Of a stretch of DNA of 64,000 bases, positions 35,971-44,292 are shown one piece after another; the first letter of the stretch is position 1, and every line of letters starts with the position of its first letter. Source of the stretch: CAWJKP01 sp963843465 (lineage in GTDB: Bacteria; Planctomycetota; Planctomycetia; Pirellulales; Thermoguttaceae). The notes under the pieces are model-generated. The model was given only the letters and a program-made list of their open reading frames with translations, ran no database searches and was not told where the DNA came from. The translations under genes and the position numbers were made by a program. The stretch spans positions 248,001-312,000 of the forward strand of contig CAWJKP010000002.1 in NCBI GenBank assembly GCA_963843465.1, given 5' to 3'.

Positions 35971-37563
35971 CTATTGGGCCGATCGGATCGCCGCCTTGCC
36001 GCGCAGGGAATGGCCCCGCTGGTTGCCGTTGCCCTGATCGGCCTCTTGGCGCTTGGCGACCGCGTACAGCCGCGTCAGCGTCGGGACGTAGAGAGTGCCG
36101 TTGGCGGCGACGGGCGAGCCGGTTAACGGGTCGTCGAGGTGTAGCCGGGACAGGACCCGCTTCTGGCGCCCGGCCGCCAGGATCCAGAAGTCGCCCCGCC
36201 GCGTGCCGACGTAGACCTTGCCGTCGGCCACCAGGGTCGAGGCCCAGATTTCGCCCCCGGCATCGTGGACCCAGTAAGGCCGGCCGGTGTCGGCATCGAC
36301 GCAGTGGACCTTCCCGCCGCAGTCGGCCACGTAGAGCAGGCCGTCGCGGATCGACGGCGTCGAGCAGCAGTGGCGCTCCAGATCGCAGGTCCAGCGAGGG
36401 CCGCGCTGGGTGACGTCGCCGGTCCCGGCAGCGTCGATGCACTTCAGCCAGGCCCGGTTCTTGCCCCACCAGATGTCGCCGCCGAAGGTGACGTAGACGC
36501 GGTTCCGCCAGAAGACCGGCGTGCTCTTGACGTTGCTGGGACTCTCGTAGCGATTGGTCAGATAGCGGTGGATGTCTTCCTTGGGGGCCGTCGGGTCGAG
36601 ATCGCACCGCCAGACCCGGCGGAGCGTCTGCAGACCGTCGGGCCGGGCGCCGGGCCGCAGGGCCTCGAAGGCGTAGCAGACGCCGTCGCCGCCGCAGAAG
36701 AATATCAGCCGGCGGCCGTCCACCTCGCCCAGGGCCGGCGGCGACCAGGTGGAGTGGAAGATCCGCGGCCCGATCCGCTCGCCGTCCTGGGCCAGCAAGC
36801 GGCCGGTGGCCTTGTCCAGCACGATCAGGCTGGGGGCCTCGGGGCAACGGATCCGCCGGTGCGTGTTGTCCACGCCGTTGCCCGTATTCAGGTAGAGGTA
36901 CGGCCCGTCGATGAGCACCGAGCTGTGCGCCTGGTCGTGGGGATGGATACCCGCGCCGGAAGGCATGTCGAAAAGCCAGAGGATGTCGGCGTCGGTGGGG
37001 CCAAGCGCCAGGGGCGGCTGGCCTTGGGGCGTCATGTGCCGGGCTTCGTCGCGGTAGGGGCCCTGGTTGCCGTGGGTCAGGCCGCCGAGGTTCAGCGAGA
37101 CCACTTCGGCGCGATTGGTGACCACGTAGACCCGATCGCCTTCTACCGTGGGGGGCGAGCAGATGCCCGATTCCGGCCAGTCGAGATAGATGTCGCCTTC
37201 GAGCTTGGGGACCACAAGCTGCCAGGCCAGGCTCCCGTCGGCCTCGTTCAGACAGAGTAGCACGCCACGGTCGCCCTGGTGCCGCGGGTCGCGGGGATTG
37301 CCGTTGTTGGTGCCGATCAACACCTTGCCGCCGGCCACCACGGGCGTGCCGTAGGACTCCGTGCCCAGGGCGGCGGACCATTTCACGTTCCGGCCCGTCT
37401 GGGGGTCGAAGCTGTCCGGCAGGCCCGTCTCGTCCGAGACCATGTTCCGCGACCAGGCCTCACCCCATTGTGGATGGTCTTTGGCTGCTACGAAAGTCGG
37501 TAGTGCAAAGCAGAGCAGAAGCCCCAGGGCCACTGGCCTCGACAGGGCCGTACGACGCATCAT
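35971..37563 (-). CDS. Secreted PQQ-like beta-propeller protein
   Basis: 530 residues. A signal peptide (ALGLLLCFALPTFVAAKDHP) is followed by propeller blades, each with a motif such as SYGTPVVAGGKVLIGTNNG, PPTVEGDRVYVVTNRAEVVS, STPVFWRNRVYVTFGGDIWW, STPSIRDGLLYVADCGGKVH and ASTLVADGKVYVGTRRGDFW. These are PQQ-type (DUF/WD-like) repeats; the catalytic residues of PQQ dehydrogenases are not evident, so it is probably a binding scaffold or a quinone-independent member. Planctomycetes have many such exported propellers. ATG 37563 or 37560. It is divergent from a second propeller at 37859. Confidence 0.8.
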   Translation of the reverse strand: MMRRTALSRPVALGLLLCFALPTFVAAKDHPQWGEAWSRNMVSDETGLPDSFDPQTGRNVKWSAALGTESYGTPVVAGGKVLIGTNNGNPRDPRHQGDRGVLLCLNEADGSLAWQLVVPKLEGDIYLDWPESGICSPPTVEGDRVYVVTNRAEVVSLNLGGLTHGNQGPYRDEARHMTPQGQPPLALGPTDADILWLFDMPSGAGIHPHDQAHSSVLIDGPYLYLNTGNGVDNTHRRIRCPEAPSLIVLDKATGRLLAQDGERIGPRIFHSTWSPPALGEVDGRRLIFFCGGDGVCYAFEALRPGARPDGLQTLRRVWRCDLDPTAPKEDIHRYLTNRYESPSNVKSTPVFWRNRVYVTFGGDIWWGKNRAWLKCIDAAGTGDVTQRGPRWTCDLERHCCSTPSIRDGLLYVADCGGKVHCVDADTGRPYWVHDAGGEIWASTLVADGKVYVGTRRGDFWILAAGRQKRVLSRLHLDDPLTGSPVAANGTLYVPTLTRLYAVAKRQEADQGNGNQRGHSLRGKAAIRSAQ

Positions 37564-37858
37564 GGGGAAGAACCTCGAAGATGGCTGAGGGCGGGCGGGA
37601 ACGGCGGGAAATATTCAGTGTAGCACGGCTGGCGGGAACGACACTAGCCCGACGCGCAAGCGAGGGGACGCGACCTAGTCCCTCGCTCGCGCTTCGGGCT
37701 CGTGCGCCTCGTCTCATGGCAAACCGCGGGCGGTTGAGAAACGCGTCCCTAGACGAGCGGTCGCCGGCGCCGGTATCATTAGGGTTGGCGATTGAGGCCG
37801 ACTCTTCTCCCAGTCGCCTCTGGTCTGGGGTACCCGTCGCAAGGAGGTGTGCAAGAGC
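37564..37858. other. Divergent region between two propeller genes
   Basis: About 295 bases; includes CGACCTAGTCCCTCGCTCGC and its near-complement GCGAGGGGACGCGACCTAG (37655-37690), and AAGGAGG before the plus-strand gene. GGTATCATTAGGG near 37770 could be a -10. Confidence 0.4.
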
Positions 37859-39118
37859 ATGGCACGGCGACTGATGGCGTTGGTGTTGTTGGGGATTTTC
37901 GCCTCGGCGGGATCGGATTGGCCCCACTTCCGGGGGCCTGGCGGCGATGGCATTGCGACCGAGAAGGGCACGCCAGAGAAATGGGGGGCCAGAGATAACC
38001 TCCTCTGGAAAACGCCCCTTCCCGGGGCCGGCTCCTCCAGCCCGGTCACTTGGGGTAACAAGATCTTCCTCACCTGCTATCGCGGTTTCGGGCTGGACCA
38101 GGACGAACCGGGCGATCCGGCCAACCTGGAGCTGCACGTGCTGGCGCTGGACCGGGCCGACGGCAAGATCGCCTGGGACAATACCGTCAAGCCCTTGCCT
38201 CCCGTCGGCGAGTTCCGCAGCTTCGTGACCCTGCACGGCTACGCTTCGAGCACGCCGGCCACCGACGGCCAGGCGGTCTACGTCTTTTTCGGACGCTCCG
38301 GCGTGTACGCCTATTCGCTGGACGGTCAGCAACTCTGGCACACCGAGGTCGGCTCGAACATTCATGATTGGGGCTCGGCCAGCTCGCCGGTGCTTGCGGG
38401 AAACCTGGTGATCGTCAACGCCAGCGTCGAGAGTGGCTCGCTGGTGGCGTTGGACAAGGCCAGCGGCAAGGAGGTCTGGCGGGTTGGGGGAATGGTGCAG
38501 TCGTGGAGCACGCCTGTGCTGGTCGAGCTGCCTGGCGGCAGCCAGGAGTTGGTGGTGAGCGTCAAAGGGAAGGTGTTGGGGATCGACCCGGCCAGCGGCG
38601 CGGAGCTTTGGCGTTGCGCGGGCGTCGACGACTACATCTGCCCGGCGGCCGTCGCCCACGAGGGGATCGTTTACGTGACCGGGGGCCGCAAGCCGGCGAC
38701 GCTGGCGATCCGCGCCGGCGGACGGGGCGACGTGACCGCCAGCCGTCTGCTCTGGCAGGTCAAGAAGGGCTCCAAGGTGGGCACGCCGCTATGGCACGAC
38801 GGTTATCTGTATTGGATCGCCTTCAACGGGACGGCGGAGTGCCTGAAGGCCGACACGGGCGAGACAGTCTACGAGCAGAAACTGGAGATCGCCGGCCGGG
38901 GCGACAAGGTCTATGCCTCGCTGGTCTTGGCCGACGACAAGCTCTTCGGCGTCACCCGGCAGGACGGCACGGTGGTCCTGGCCGCCGGGCCGAAGTTCGA
39001 CGAGCTGGGGCGGAACCATCTGGGCGACAAGAGCATTTTCAACGCCACGCCGGCCGCCAGCGACGGGCAGCTCCTGCTCCGCTCCGACCGCTTCCTCTAC
39101 TTAATCGGCAACAAGTGA
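37859..39118 (+). CDS. Secreted PQQ-like beta-propeller protein
   Basis: 419 residues from ATG 37859 (AAGGAGG eleven bases before; GTG 37847 would add four). The signal is short (RLMALVLLGIFASAGSDWPH), directly followed by WPHFRGPGGDGIATEKG, a hallmark of the planctomycete outer-membrane-assembly/BamB-like propellers. Blades include SSSPVTWGNKIFLTCYRGFG, STPATDGQAVYVFFGRSGVY, SSPVLAGNLVIVNASVESG, STPVLVELPGGSQELVVSVK and SLVLADDKLFGVTRQDGTVV. No enzymatic site is seen. It stands 13 bases before the next gene and may be co-transcribed with it. Confidence 0.85.
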   Translation: MARRLMALVLLGIFASAGSDWPHFRGPGGDGIATEKGTPEKWGARDNLLWKTPLPGAGSSSPVTWGNKIFLTCYRGFGLDQDEPGDPANLELHVLALDRADGKIAWDNTVKPLPPVGEFRSFVTLHGYASSTPATDGQAVYVFFGRSGVYAYSLDGQQLWHTEVGSNIHDWGSASSPVLAGNLVIVNASVESGSLVALDKASGKEVWRVGGMVQSWSTPVLVELPGGSQELVVSVKGKVLGIDPASGAELWRCAGVDDYICPAAVAHEGIVYVTGGRKPATLAIRAGGRGDVTASRLLWQVKKGSKVGTPLWHDGYLYWIAFNGTAECLKADTGETVYEQKLEIAGRGDKVYASLVLADDKLFGVTRQDGTVVLAAGPKFDELGRNHLGDKSIFNATPAASDGQLLLRSDRFLYLIGNK

Positions 39119-39131
39119 CGAAAGAGAGATC

Positions 39132-39455
39132 ATGCCCCTATTCGAGATCGAGACGGAGTCGCACATCATCATCATCTGGGCCAAGGACGAGGCGGCGGCC
39201 CGCGCCGTGGTCGAGGAAAGCTATCCTCACGAGCCGCCGATCCGCATGACGCGCCGTCCGCGGGACACCTGGGTGATTTCCAAGGCGGCCCTGGGCATCA
39301 AGGGGACCACCGATCCCTGCCAGACCGCCCGCGACTGCCTGGCCAAGTCGGCCGGCGACAAGCTGCACGCCATCCGTCTGTACATGCAGGAGACCGGCGC
39401 CGACCTGGAGCGAGCCCGCAAGGTGATCGAGTCGAACATGGTCATGGGGTGGTGA
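39132..39455 (+). CDS. Conserved small protein with L7/L12-like C-terminal helix pair
   Basis: 107 residues: MPLFEIETESHIIIIWAKDE, then RPRDTWVISKAALGIKGTTD, and a C-terminal helix pair DKLHAIRLYMQETGADLERA RKVIESNMVMGW. The last part has the pattern of the ribosomal L7/L12 C-terminal fold (IKxVRExTGxxLxEAKxxVE). AAGAGAG lies seven bases before the ATG, 13 bases after the propeller stop. Function unknown. Confidence 0.65.
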   Translation: MPLFEIETESHIIIIWAKDEAAARAVVEESYPHEPPIRMTRRPRDTWVISKAALGIKGTTDPCQTARDCLAKSAGDKLHAIRLYMQETGADLERARKVIESNMVMGW

Positions 39456-39473
39456 GCGATGGGCCGGCCGGCA

Positions 39474-39562
39474 AACGTAGGATGGGCATTTTTGCCCGTC
39501 CTTGCCCGCCGGTTCTTGTCTTGCGAGCCGTCGCCCAGGTTGGGCAGGAATGCCCAACCTAC
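39474..39562. repeat. Inverted repeat CGTAGGATGGGCA / TGCCCAACCTAC
   Basis: GTAGGATGGGCATTTTTGCCC on the left and GGGCAGGAATGCCCAACCTAC on the right. A better-paired copy precedes larC (47959-48017). Confidence 0.75.
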
Positions 39563-39568
39563 AGCCGG

Positions 39569-40570
39569 TCATGGCTCCTCGTCCTTGGGCGGGAAGCGGC
39601 GGCGGTAGACCCTCTCTAAACCATCGCGGGTGAGAAACACCCCGGCGATCAGCACTCCGGCGATGTAGCCATAAATCGCCCCGCCGCACGCACCGCCACA
39701 TATCAGGCCGCCAAGATCGAAGTGAGGATAGCCGTGAAATACTGCGTCGAAAAGGCCCAAGGCGAACGCCATCACGACCCCCATCACGATGGATGCGCGT
39801 CTCGGTCGCTGTCCGTGAAACAAAAGGGCCTGGCCGGCGCCGACTCCCAGGAAAAAAAGGGCGACAACCGCGAACTCCAGCGGGGAAACCTGCAAGATTT
39901 GCAGGAATGCGAAGAGCACCGCGAACATCGTCATGATCAGCAGCGCCGTACCCACGCCGAACTGCCTCGGGACGCCTGCTTCCTTGCTTCGCAGCCAGGA
40001 GACATAGCTCCATGGCCAGGTGACATAGATGGTCCAGTGCGTGCTGGACAGGGCCGATGGGCTCGGTTCACCTGAGAAAGGACGTTCGCCGAGCCGAAGG
40101 CTGTAGGCTTGGTCGCACCGCGCGGAAGGATGCTCCGGCTCGACCGCCGTGAAGCCGAGCCGCTCGTACAGCCGCGCGGCGTCCCGGAGAACGTGGTTGG
40201 TCTCCAGCCGGATTTCTTCGCATCCCAGCTCGCGTGCTCGCTGCACCATTCGCCTGAGGAGCAAGCTTCCCAGTCCGAACCACCGCACCTCGGGGCGGAG
40301 ATACAGTTTCCGCAGCTCGGCACGCCCGTCGCCCGGCAGGCACAGGCCGGCACAGCCCACAAGCCGGCCGTCAGGACTCACGACCACTTCGAAGGTCCCG
40401 CCCGTCTGAAAGTAGCTGGCCTCCAAGTCATTCAGATCGGCATCCGTGGTTTCCGGCAGGGCGGGAAGTCCGAACTCCGCCAGCGTCGAGAAAACGAGTA
40501 CCCTGACGGCGGCCGCGTCTGCGTTGGTCGCCGGGCGGATGCGGTACGTAATGGGCGTCAGGCGGGACAT
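39569..40570 (-). CDS. GNAT acetyltransferase fused to a four-helix membrane domain
   Basis: 333 residues from ATG 40570 (TTG 40576 possible). Residues 1-160 are a GNAT domain: YRIRPATNADAAAVRVLVFS, ELRKLYLRPEVRWFGLGSLL with the acetyl-CoA loop RWFGLG, and AARLYERLGFTAVEP. After a linker the rest is membrane: RQFGVGTALLIMTMFAVLFA, LQVSPLEFAVVALFFLGVGA, ASIVMGVVMAFALGLFDAV and GGAIYGYIAGVLIAGVFLTR. The membrane part resembles both halves of the protein at 60173-61336 (shared RRFGxGxLxxLMTxFAVL and GQxLLFxGxxPRxASI). The join of the two activities in one chain is uncommon. Confidence 0.75.
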   Translation of the reverse strand: MSRLTPITYRIRPATNADAAAVRVLVFSTLAEFGLPALPETTDADLNDLEASYFQTGGTFEVVVSPDGRLVGCAGLCLPGDGRAELRKLYLRPEVRWFGLGSLLLRRMVQRARELGCEEIRLETNHVLRDAARLYERLGFTAVEPEHPSARCDQAYSLRLGERPFSGEPSPSALSSTHWTIYVTWPWSYVSWLRSKEAGVPRQFGVGTALLIMTMFAVLFAFLQILQVSPLEFAVVALFFLGVGAGQALLFHGQRPRRASIVMGVVMAFALGLFDAVFHGYPHFDLGGLICGGACGGAIYGYIAGVLIAGVFLTRDGLERVYRRRFPPKDEEP

Positions 40571-40599
40571 CGGCAAGTTCTGATCCGGCCCCGGGGCTC

Positions 40600-40800
40600 G
40601 CCCCGAAGGGGCGTGACTCGATAGCCCAGGGCAACGCCCTGGGGAACGGTGGATCTATCATCGCTGCAAGCCCCAACGGGGCGCTACGGCGCGGCCCCGT
40701 GGTGCGGCGGTCACGCCCCTTCAGGGCTACGGGGGCCTTGGGGTCTTCGCCCCCCAGGGCTGCGCCCTGGGCTATCCAGTCGCGCCCCTTCGGGGCTGAG
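40600..40800. repeat. Family J block
   Basis: CCCCGAAGGGGCGTGACTCG and GCCCAGGGCAACGCCCTGGG on the left; CACGCCCCTTCAGGGCTAC and CGCGCCCCTTCGGGGCTGAG on the right. Fills the gap between the GNAT fusion and the LRR gene. Confidence 0.8.
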
Positions 40801-40805
40801 CCGGC

Positions 40806-41408
40806 TTACCATTCGATCCGGCACTTCGGCATTGCTTGCTGTAGTCCCTTCACGCCTTCGTACGTTACCTTTGTTTCGCACAGGCCCAGCGTCTGGAGCT
40901 GCGTCAATCCCTTTAGATGCTTCAAGCCGGCATCCGTGACGTGCGCGCGCCAGAGGTCCAAAACCTGAAGTTGCGTCAGTCCCTCCAGATGCTCCAGGCC
41001 CGCGTCGGTGATCTTTGTTTCCCAGAGGTCCAACGTTTGGAGTTGCGTCAATCGTTTCAATCGCTCCAGGCTCGCATCGGTGATCTGCGTACCAGCAAGA
41101 TGCACATCAACAACCGTCGCGAAGAAATGCTCTCCCAACAGATTCCGGAGCCACGCTGGTCCCGGCGGGCCTGCACTTGGGAGCGGCCTGTTGGATTGCT
41201 GGACCTCGTAATCATACCGGGCCCACCCGCCAAACTTCTCTATCTCTTCTACCGCCCCTTCCTGCCGTCGAGCCCTCTTCATCCTGACGGCGACCCAACT
41301 CATCCCGAGGCTCACCAAGAGCATGAAAAGCAAGAGCGACCGCAGGCTGTACTGGTACCAGCGGAGTTTGCGGGCAGGCGCTTCGGGCTGGGGTGTTGCC
41401 ATACGCAT
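40806..41408 (-). CDS. Short transmembrane leucine-rich-repeat protein
   Basis: 200 residues. A short polar start, then RWYQYSLRSLLLFMLLVSLG MSW as membrane anchor, a spacer with SAGPPGPAWLRNLLGEHFFA, and four LRR units of 24 residues (TQLQTLDLWETKITDAGLEHL). AGGAG precedes ATG 41408. It is a short paralogue of the protein at 56632-57726, sharing the anchor (RSLLLFMLLVSLGMSW / RSLFLLTFLVSLGMSC) and the PLPSAGPPGPAW block. LRRs mediate protein contacts; partners unknown. Confidence 0.8.
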   Translation of the reverse strand: MRMATPQPEAPARKLRWYQYSLRSLLLFMLLVSLGMSWVAVRMKRARRQEGAVEEIEKFGGWARYDYEVQQSNRPLPSAGPPGPAWLRNLLGEHFFATVVDVHLAGTQITDASLERLKRLTQLQTLDLWETKITDAGLEHLEGLTQLQVLDLWRAHVTDAGLKHLKGLTQLQTLGLCETKVTYEGVKGLQQAMPKCRIEW

Positions 41409-41465
41409 TACGCTCCTGTTATTGACCCTTGCGTTGGAAATGGCCCGTAGGGCAGGCGTGCGTCT

Positions 41466-41889
41466 TCAATGCCGGGAAAGCGGCACGTAGATCCGCGGGT
41501 AGCTGCGGTATTCACCTTCTGAAGCTCCGAGGAGGATCTCGGCAACGTGTTCTACGACCAGTTCGCGGTACACACTATCGCGCTCGAAACGGGCCTTGCT
41601 GGCAAGTGTCACGACCGGGAGGCAGCCCTCCTTCCAGCGTTCATCCAACGTGGCTTTGAGCGAATCCTCGCCGTCGTCGTTTCGATTGTCAGTGAAGAGT
41701 AACCACCCATTTTCCTGGCAGTAAGTCCATAGAAACCGGTCGTCCGCATTCGCGGCGATTCCAAGATCGACGAACGTCGCCACCGCAAGACCCGCGTCGG
41801 CAAGAATTGCCCACAGGTCAAGCGTGCCGAACAATGCGCAAATACGCCGTGTGACCCGCTACATTTACGTCCGCCAAAAGGCCGCGCAC
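41466..41889 (-). CDS. PIN-like (DUF5615-type) toxin with one frameshift
   Basis: From GTG 41889: MRGLLADVNVAGHTAYLRIV in one frame, then from about 41830 the next frame LDLWAILADAGLAVATFVDL GIAANADDRFLW, NGWLLFTDNRNDDGEDSLKA and YRSYPRIYVPL. Together this is a full DUF5615/PIN-like RNase with the acidic residues ADVN, DDRF and TDNRNDDG. It starts one base after the stop of the DUF433 antitoxin, as usual for such pairs. The frame change may be a sequence error or a real loss of the toxin. Confidence 0.7.
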
Positions 41890-41890
41890 G

Positions 41891-42331
41891 TCACGGCCTT
41901 TCCGCTGGCCGCGACTCTCTCTGGAGAACCCACTCGCGGAACGACGGGAAGGGAGGAGCACCTTCCCCGGCCCCCGTTGACGCCGACTCGGCGGCGGCTT
42001 CCTCGGCCCGGGCCTTGTCGCGCTCCGCAATCCACTGCTTGAACTTGACGAACGTCTCGTGGGTCTTCTTGGCTTGTTCGATCAATTCGGGCGGATTGCC
42101 TGCCGCGTTGCGGGCCTCGATCTCCAAATGGCGGGCCAACACCGGCTCGGGGTTGTTCAGCACGTAGGCCCTCGCCGCGGCCACCTGTTCCGGCGTCAGG
42201 TCGTAAAGCTTGCAAATGTAAGCTTCCGTGTCGTCCGGCTCCAGGAAATGCACCAGCAAGTCATAGACGGTGATTCGCGTCCCTACGAGTTCCGGGCCGC
42301 GACCCCGGTCATGGATCAGGTCGCTTGTCAT
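41891..42331 (-). CDS. DUF433-family antitoxin
   Basis: 146 residues. The DUF433 core is RGRGPELVGTRITVYDLLVH FLEPDDTEAYICKLYDLTPE QVAAARAYVL; the C-terminal half is helical and charged, ending in an Ala/Glu-rich tail and a PPFPSFREWVLQRE segment that may bind the toxin. AGAGGGGG precedes the ATG at 42331. DUF433 proteins are HTH-like antitoxins paired with PIN-like toxins such as the next gene. Confidence 0.8.
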   Translation of the reverse strand: MTSDLIHDRGRGPELVGTRITVYDLLVHFLEPDDTEAYICKLYDLTPEQVAAARAYVLNNPEPVLARHLEIEARNAAGNPPELIEQAKKTHETFVKFKQWIAERDKARAEEAAAESASTGAGEGAPPFPSFREWVLQRESRPAERP

Positions 42332-42499
42332 GTCGCCAATCCCCCTCTCTTGGTCTCTTTCCCACCTCTAAGATCATAGCCGATGCTCTACCTCTCGGGC
42401 AAGCGGCATGACGCCGTGGTGATCGCAAGGAAGCGCTGGCCGAAGGCGGCCCAGCCAAGCAGGATGAACATCGCCCACCCTTGGATCTCCGAACCGATC

Positions 42500-42805
42500 T
42501 CAGTACAGGTTCCGAGTATCATAGTCAGGATTGGGGCGATACTCGGTAACGATACGCGGACGCTCCCATCGTGAGAACGCCAACGCCAACGTAATGAATC
42601 CTGGCTCCAGCAAGACGACCGAGGCGCAGAGCCAGTCGAAGCCAGAAAATGGCTCGGGAAGGCCGTCCCAGAATGGGATCGAAGCACAGAACGAAACCGC
42701 CAGCCAAGCCCCAGCAAGAATCGTGAAGAACCTCGCCTTGGGCTGTGCGACATGGCGGTGCGGGAACCATCCTCCGCCGTGAACGATCTTCTGCTGATGG
42801 CCCAT
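42500..42805 (-). CDS. Small membrane protein
   Basis: 101 residues from ATG 42805 (GGGAGACGGGAC upstream). Two hydrophobic segments: ARFFTILAGAWLAVSFCASI and WLCASVVLLEPGFITLALAF, with polar N- and C-termini (MGHQQKIVHGGGW; PNPDYDTRNLY). No family recognised. Confidence 0.5.
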   Translation of the reverse strand: MGHQQKIVHGGGWFPHRHVAQPKARFFTILAGAWLAVSFCASIPFWDGLPEPFSGFDWLCASVVLLEPGFITLALAFSRWERPRIVTEYRPNPDYDTRNLY

Positions 42806-43125
42806 TGTCCCGTCTCCCTCATTACGGTCGTAGCAGGGGGCACCGGCGACCAACATGCCGCATTGTACTTCGTCCGAGGGAACCTTGCCATCGGGGCCAG
42901 AGGCGAACGAGAACTGGCCACGACAATCTTGAGTCGCTAAATTATTCCTCAACGGTAACAAAGAAGAGCGCGAAGACGAAACACTAATCCACGCTAATCT
43001 TCGCTAATTTACCAGATTAGCGTCGATCAGTGTCGATTAGTGTTCCCGTTACTTGTTTCTTTCCACCCCGCCAAGAATGGAGATTCCTCGTGGTTTTCGG
43101 CCCGCTGCCTGGGAAGTCGAACGGC
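42806..43125. other. Gap with an AT-rich inverted repeat
   Basis: 42975-43051 holds AACACTAATCCACGCTAATC and GATTAGCGTCGATCAGTGTC, an imperfect inverted repeat; nothing else recognised. The methyltransferase frame is open back to 43030 through this repeat, but the ATG at 43126 is preferred. Confidence 0.5.
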
Positions 43126-44121
43126 ATGGACATCCAGGACCTGCTGCCGCGGGTTCGCCAGATTGCCGGCCGGCTGGTCGAGGAACTCAAGCGGGCGGAA
43201 GAGCTTACCGGGGGCTGGAAAGACGAGCCGCTCGGGCAGGCCCTGATCAATGCGTCGCTCTCGCAGTGCCTCGACCAACTGGCGGCCACCAGTTGCCGGG
43301 GCGAGGACAACCGGCTGCCCTCCAGCGAGCTTTGGCGGATCGCCGGAGATATGCTCCAGCGGGGCGCGATGCAATACCATGCGCGGACCAAGCCGCGGGG
43401 CTACGCCGGCGACTACCTGATGCTGCTGCGGATCTGCCGCCACTGGCGCTGCGACGACCCTCTGGGCCGGCTCTTCGACGGCTACTTCCAGCGCCAGGCC
43501 GCGCCGCACGCCGTCCGCGCCCGGACCGAACAGGTCGCCGCGGCCGCCGCCTGGCATTGTCTCCAGGCCCGGCCGGGCAGGTACCACGTGGTCAGCGTCG
43601 GTTCCGGGCCGGCCCTGGATCTGCACCAGGCGCTCGCCATCCTGCCGGAAAGCCGCCGGGCGATGTTATGCGTCACGTTGGTCAACGTCGATCCTGACGC
43701 GCTCGATCTGGCCCGGCAGCAACTCGGTCCCTTGCTGCCGTGGGCCGGGCTGGAATGCGTGCGGACCAATCTCTCCCGCCTTCCCCAGCCCGCCCACGCC
43801 CGAGCACTCCCGCAGCGCGCCGAGTTGCTGATCTGCAGCGGACTATTCGACTACCTCGACCAGGACGCGGCCGTGGCCATGTTGCGGCTCTTTTGGCAGC
43901 GGCTGGCCCCCGGCGGGTTGCTGTTGGTCGGCAACTTCGCCCCGCACAATCCCAGCCGGACCTACATGGAGTGGATCGGCCTTTGGTACCTCAACTATCG
44001 CACGCCGGCCGAAATGGAGCAGCTCGGCCTATCGGCCGGGATTCCCCGCGACCGCCTGGCGATCGGCTGCGATCGCACCGGCCTGGACCTCTTCCTGCGG
44101 GCTTGGAAGACCGAGTGCTAA
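43126..44121 (+). CDS. Class I SAM-dependent methyltransferase
   Basis: 331 residues. Helical N-terminal part (MDIQDLLPRVRQIAGRLVEE), then KPRGYAGDYLMLLRI, and the Rossmann-type methyltransferase fold: SAM motif I YHVVSVGSGPALDLHQA, acidic loop VTLVNVDPDALDLARQQLG, and motif IV region ELLICSGLFDYLDQDAA, LAPGGLLLVGNFAPHNPS. This resembles extracellular-factor-like methyltransferases of signalling clusters (EF-type) in outline only. A ribosome-binding site is not clear; ATG 43126 is chosen because earlier residues come from repeat sequence. Confidence 0.75.
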   Translation: MDIQDLLPRVRQIAGRLVEELKRAEELTGGWKDEPLGQALINASLSQCLDQLAATSCRGEDNRLPSSELWRIAGDMLQRGAMQYHARTKPRGYAGDYLMLLRICRHWRCDDPLGRLFDGYFQRQAAPHAVRARTEQVAAAAAWHCLQARPGRYHVVSVGSGPALDLHQALAILPESRRAMLCVTLVNVDPDALDLARQQLGPLLPWAGLECVRTNLSRLPQPAHARALPQRAELLICSGLFDYLDQDAAVAMLRLFWQRLAPGGLLLVGNFAPHNPSRTYMEWIGLWYLNYRTPAEMEQLGLSAGIPRDRLAIGCDRTGLDLFLRAWKTEC

Positions 44122-44163
44122 GGGCCGATGTGCTTCGGCGTGAACCGGGCCAGATCGTAGGCG

Positions 44164-44262
44164 AGTAGGGTGCGACAAGCTCGCGCAAGCGAGCGCCGGC
44201 CCACCAATTCCGCCGGCTCTTGGTGGGCCGGCGGCCGCCACGGCGGCCTTGTCCCACCCTAC
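44164..44262. repeat. Family G palindrome pair
   Basis: GTAGGGTGCGACAAGCTCGC at the left and GGCGGCCTTGTCCCACCCTACG at the right, with GGCCCACCA/TGGTGGGCC inside. Nearly identical in length and layout to 32979-33078. Confidence 0.85.
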
Positions 44263-44292
44263 GATTGCGGGAAAGTCGCTCCTTGGCCGATC

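Noticed and set aside
35651..36037. A 128-residue plus-strand gene
   Set aside because: It has no ribosome-binding site, a non-protein-like first half, and overlaps the end of the well-supported propeller gene.
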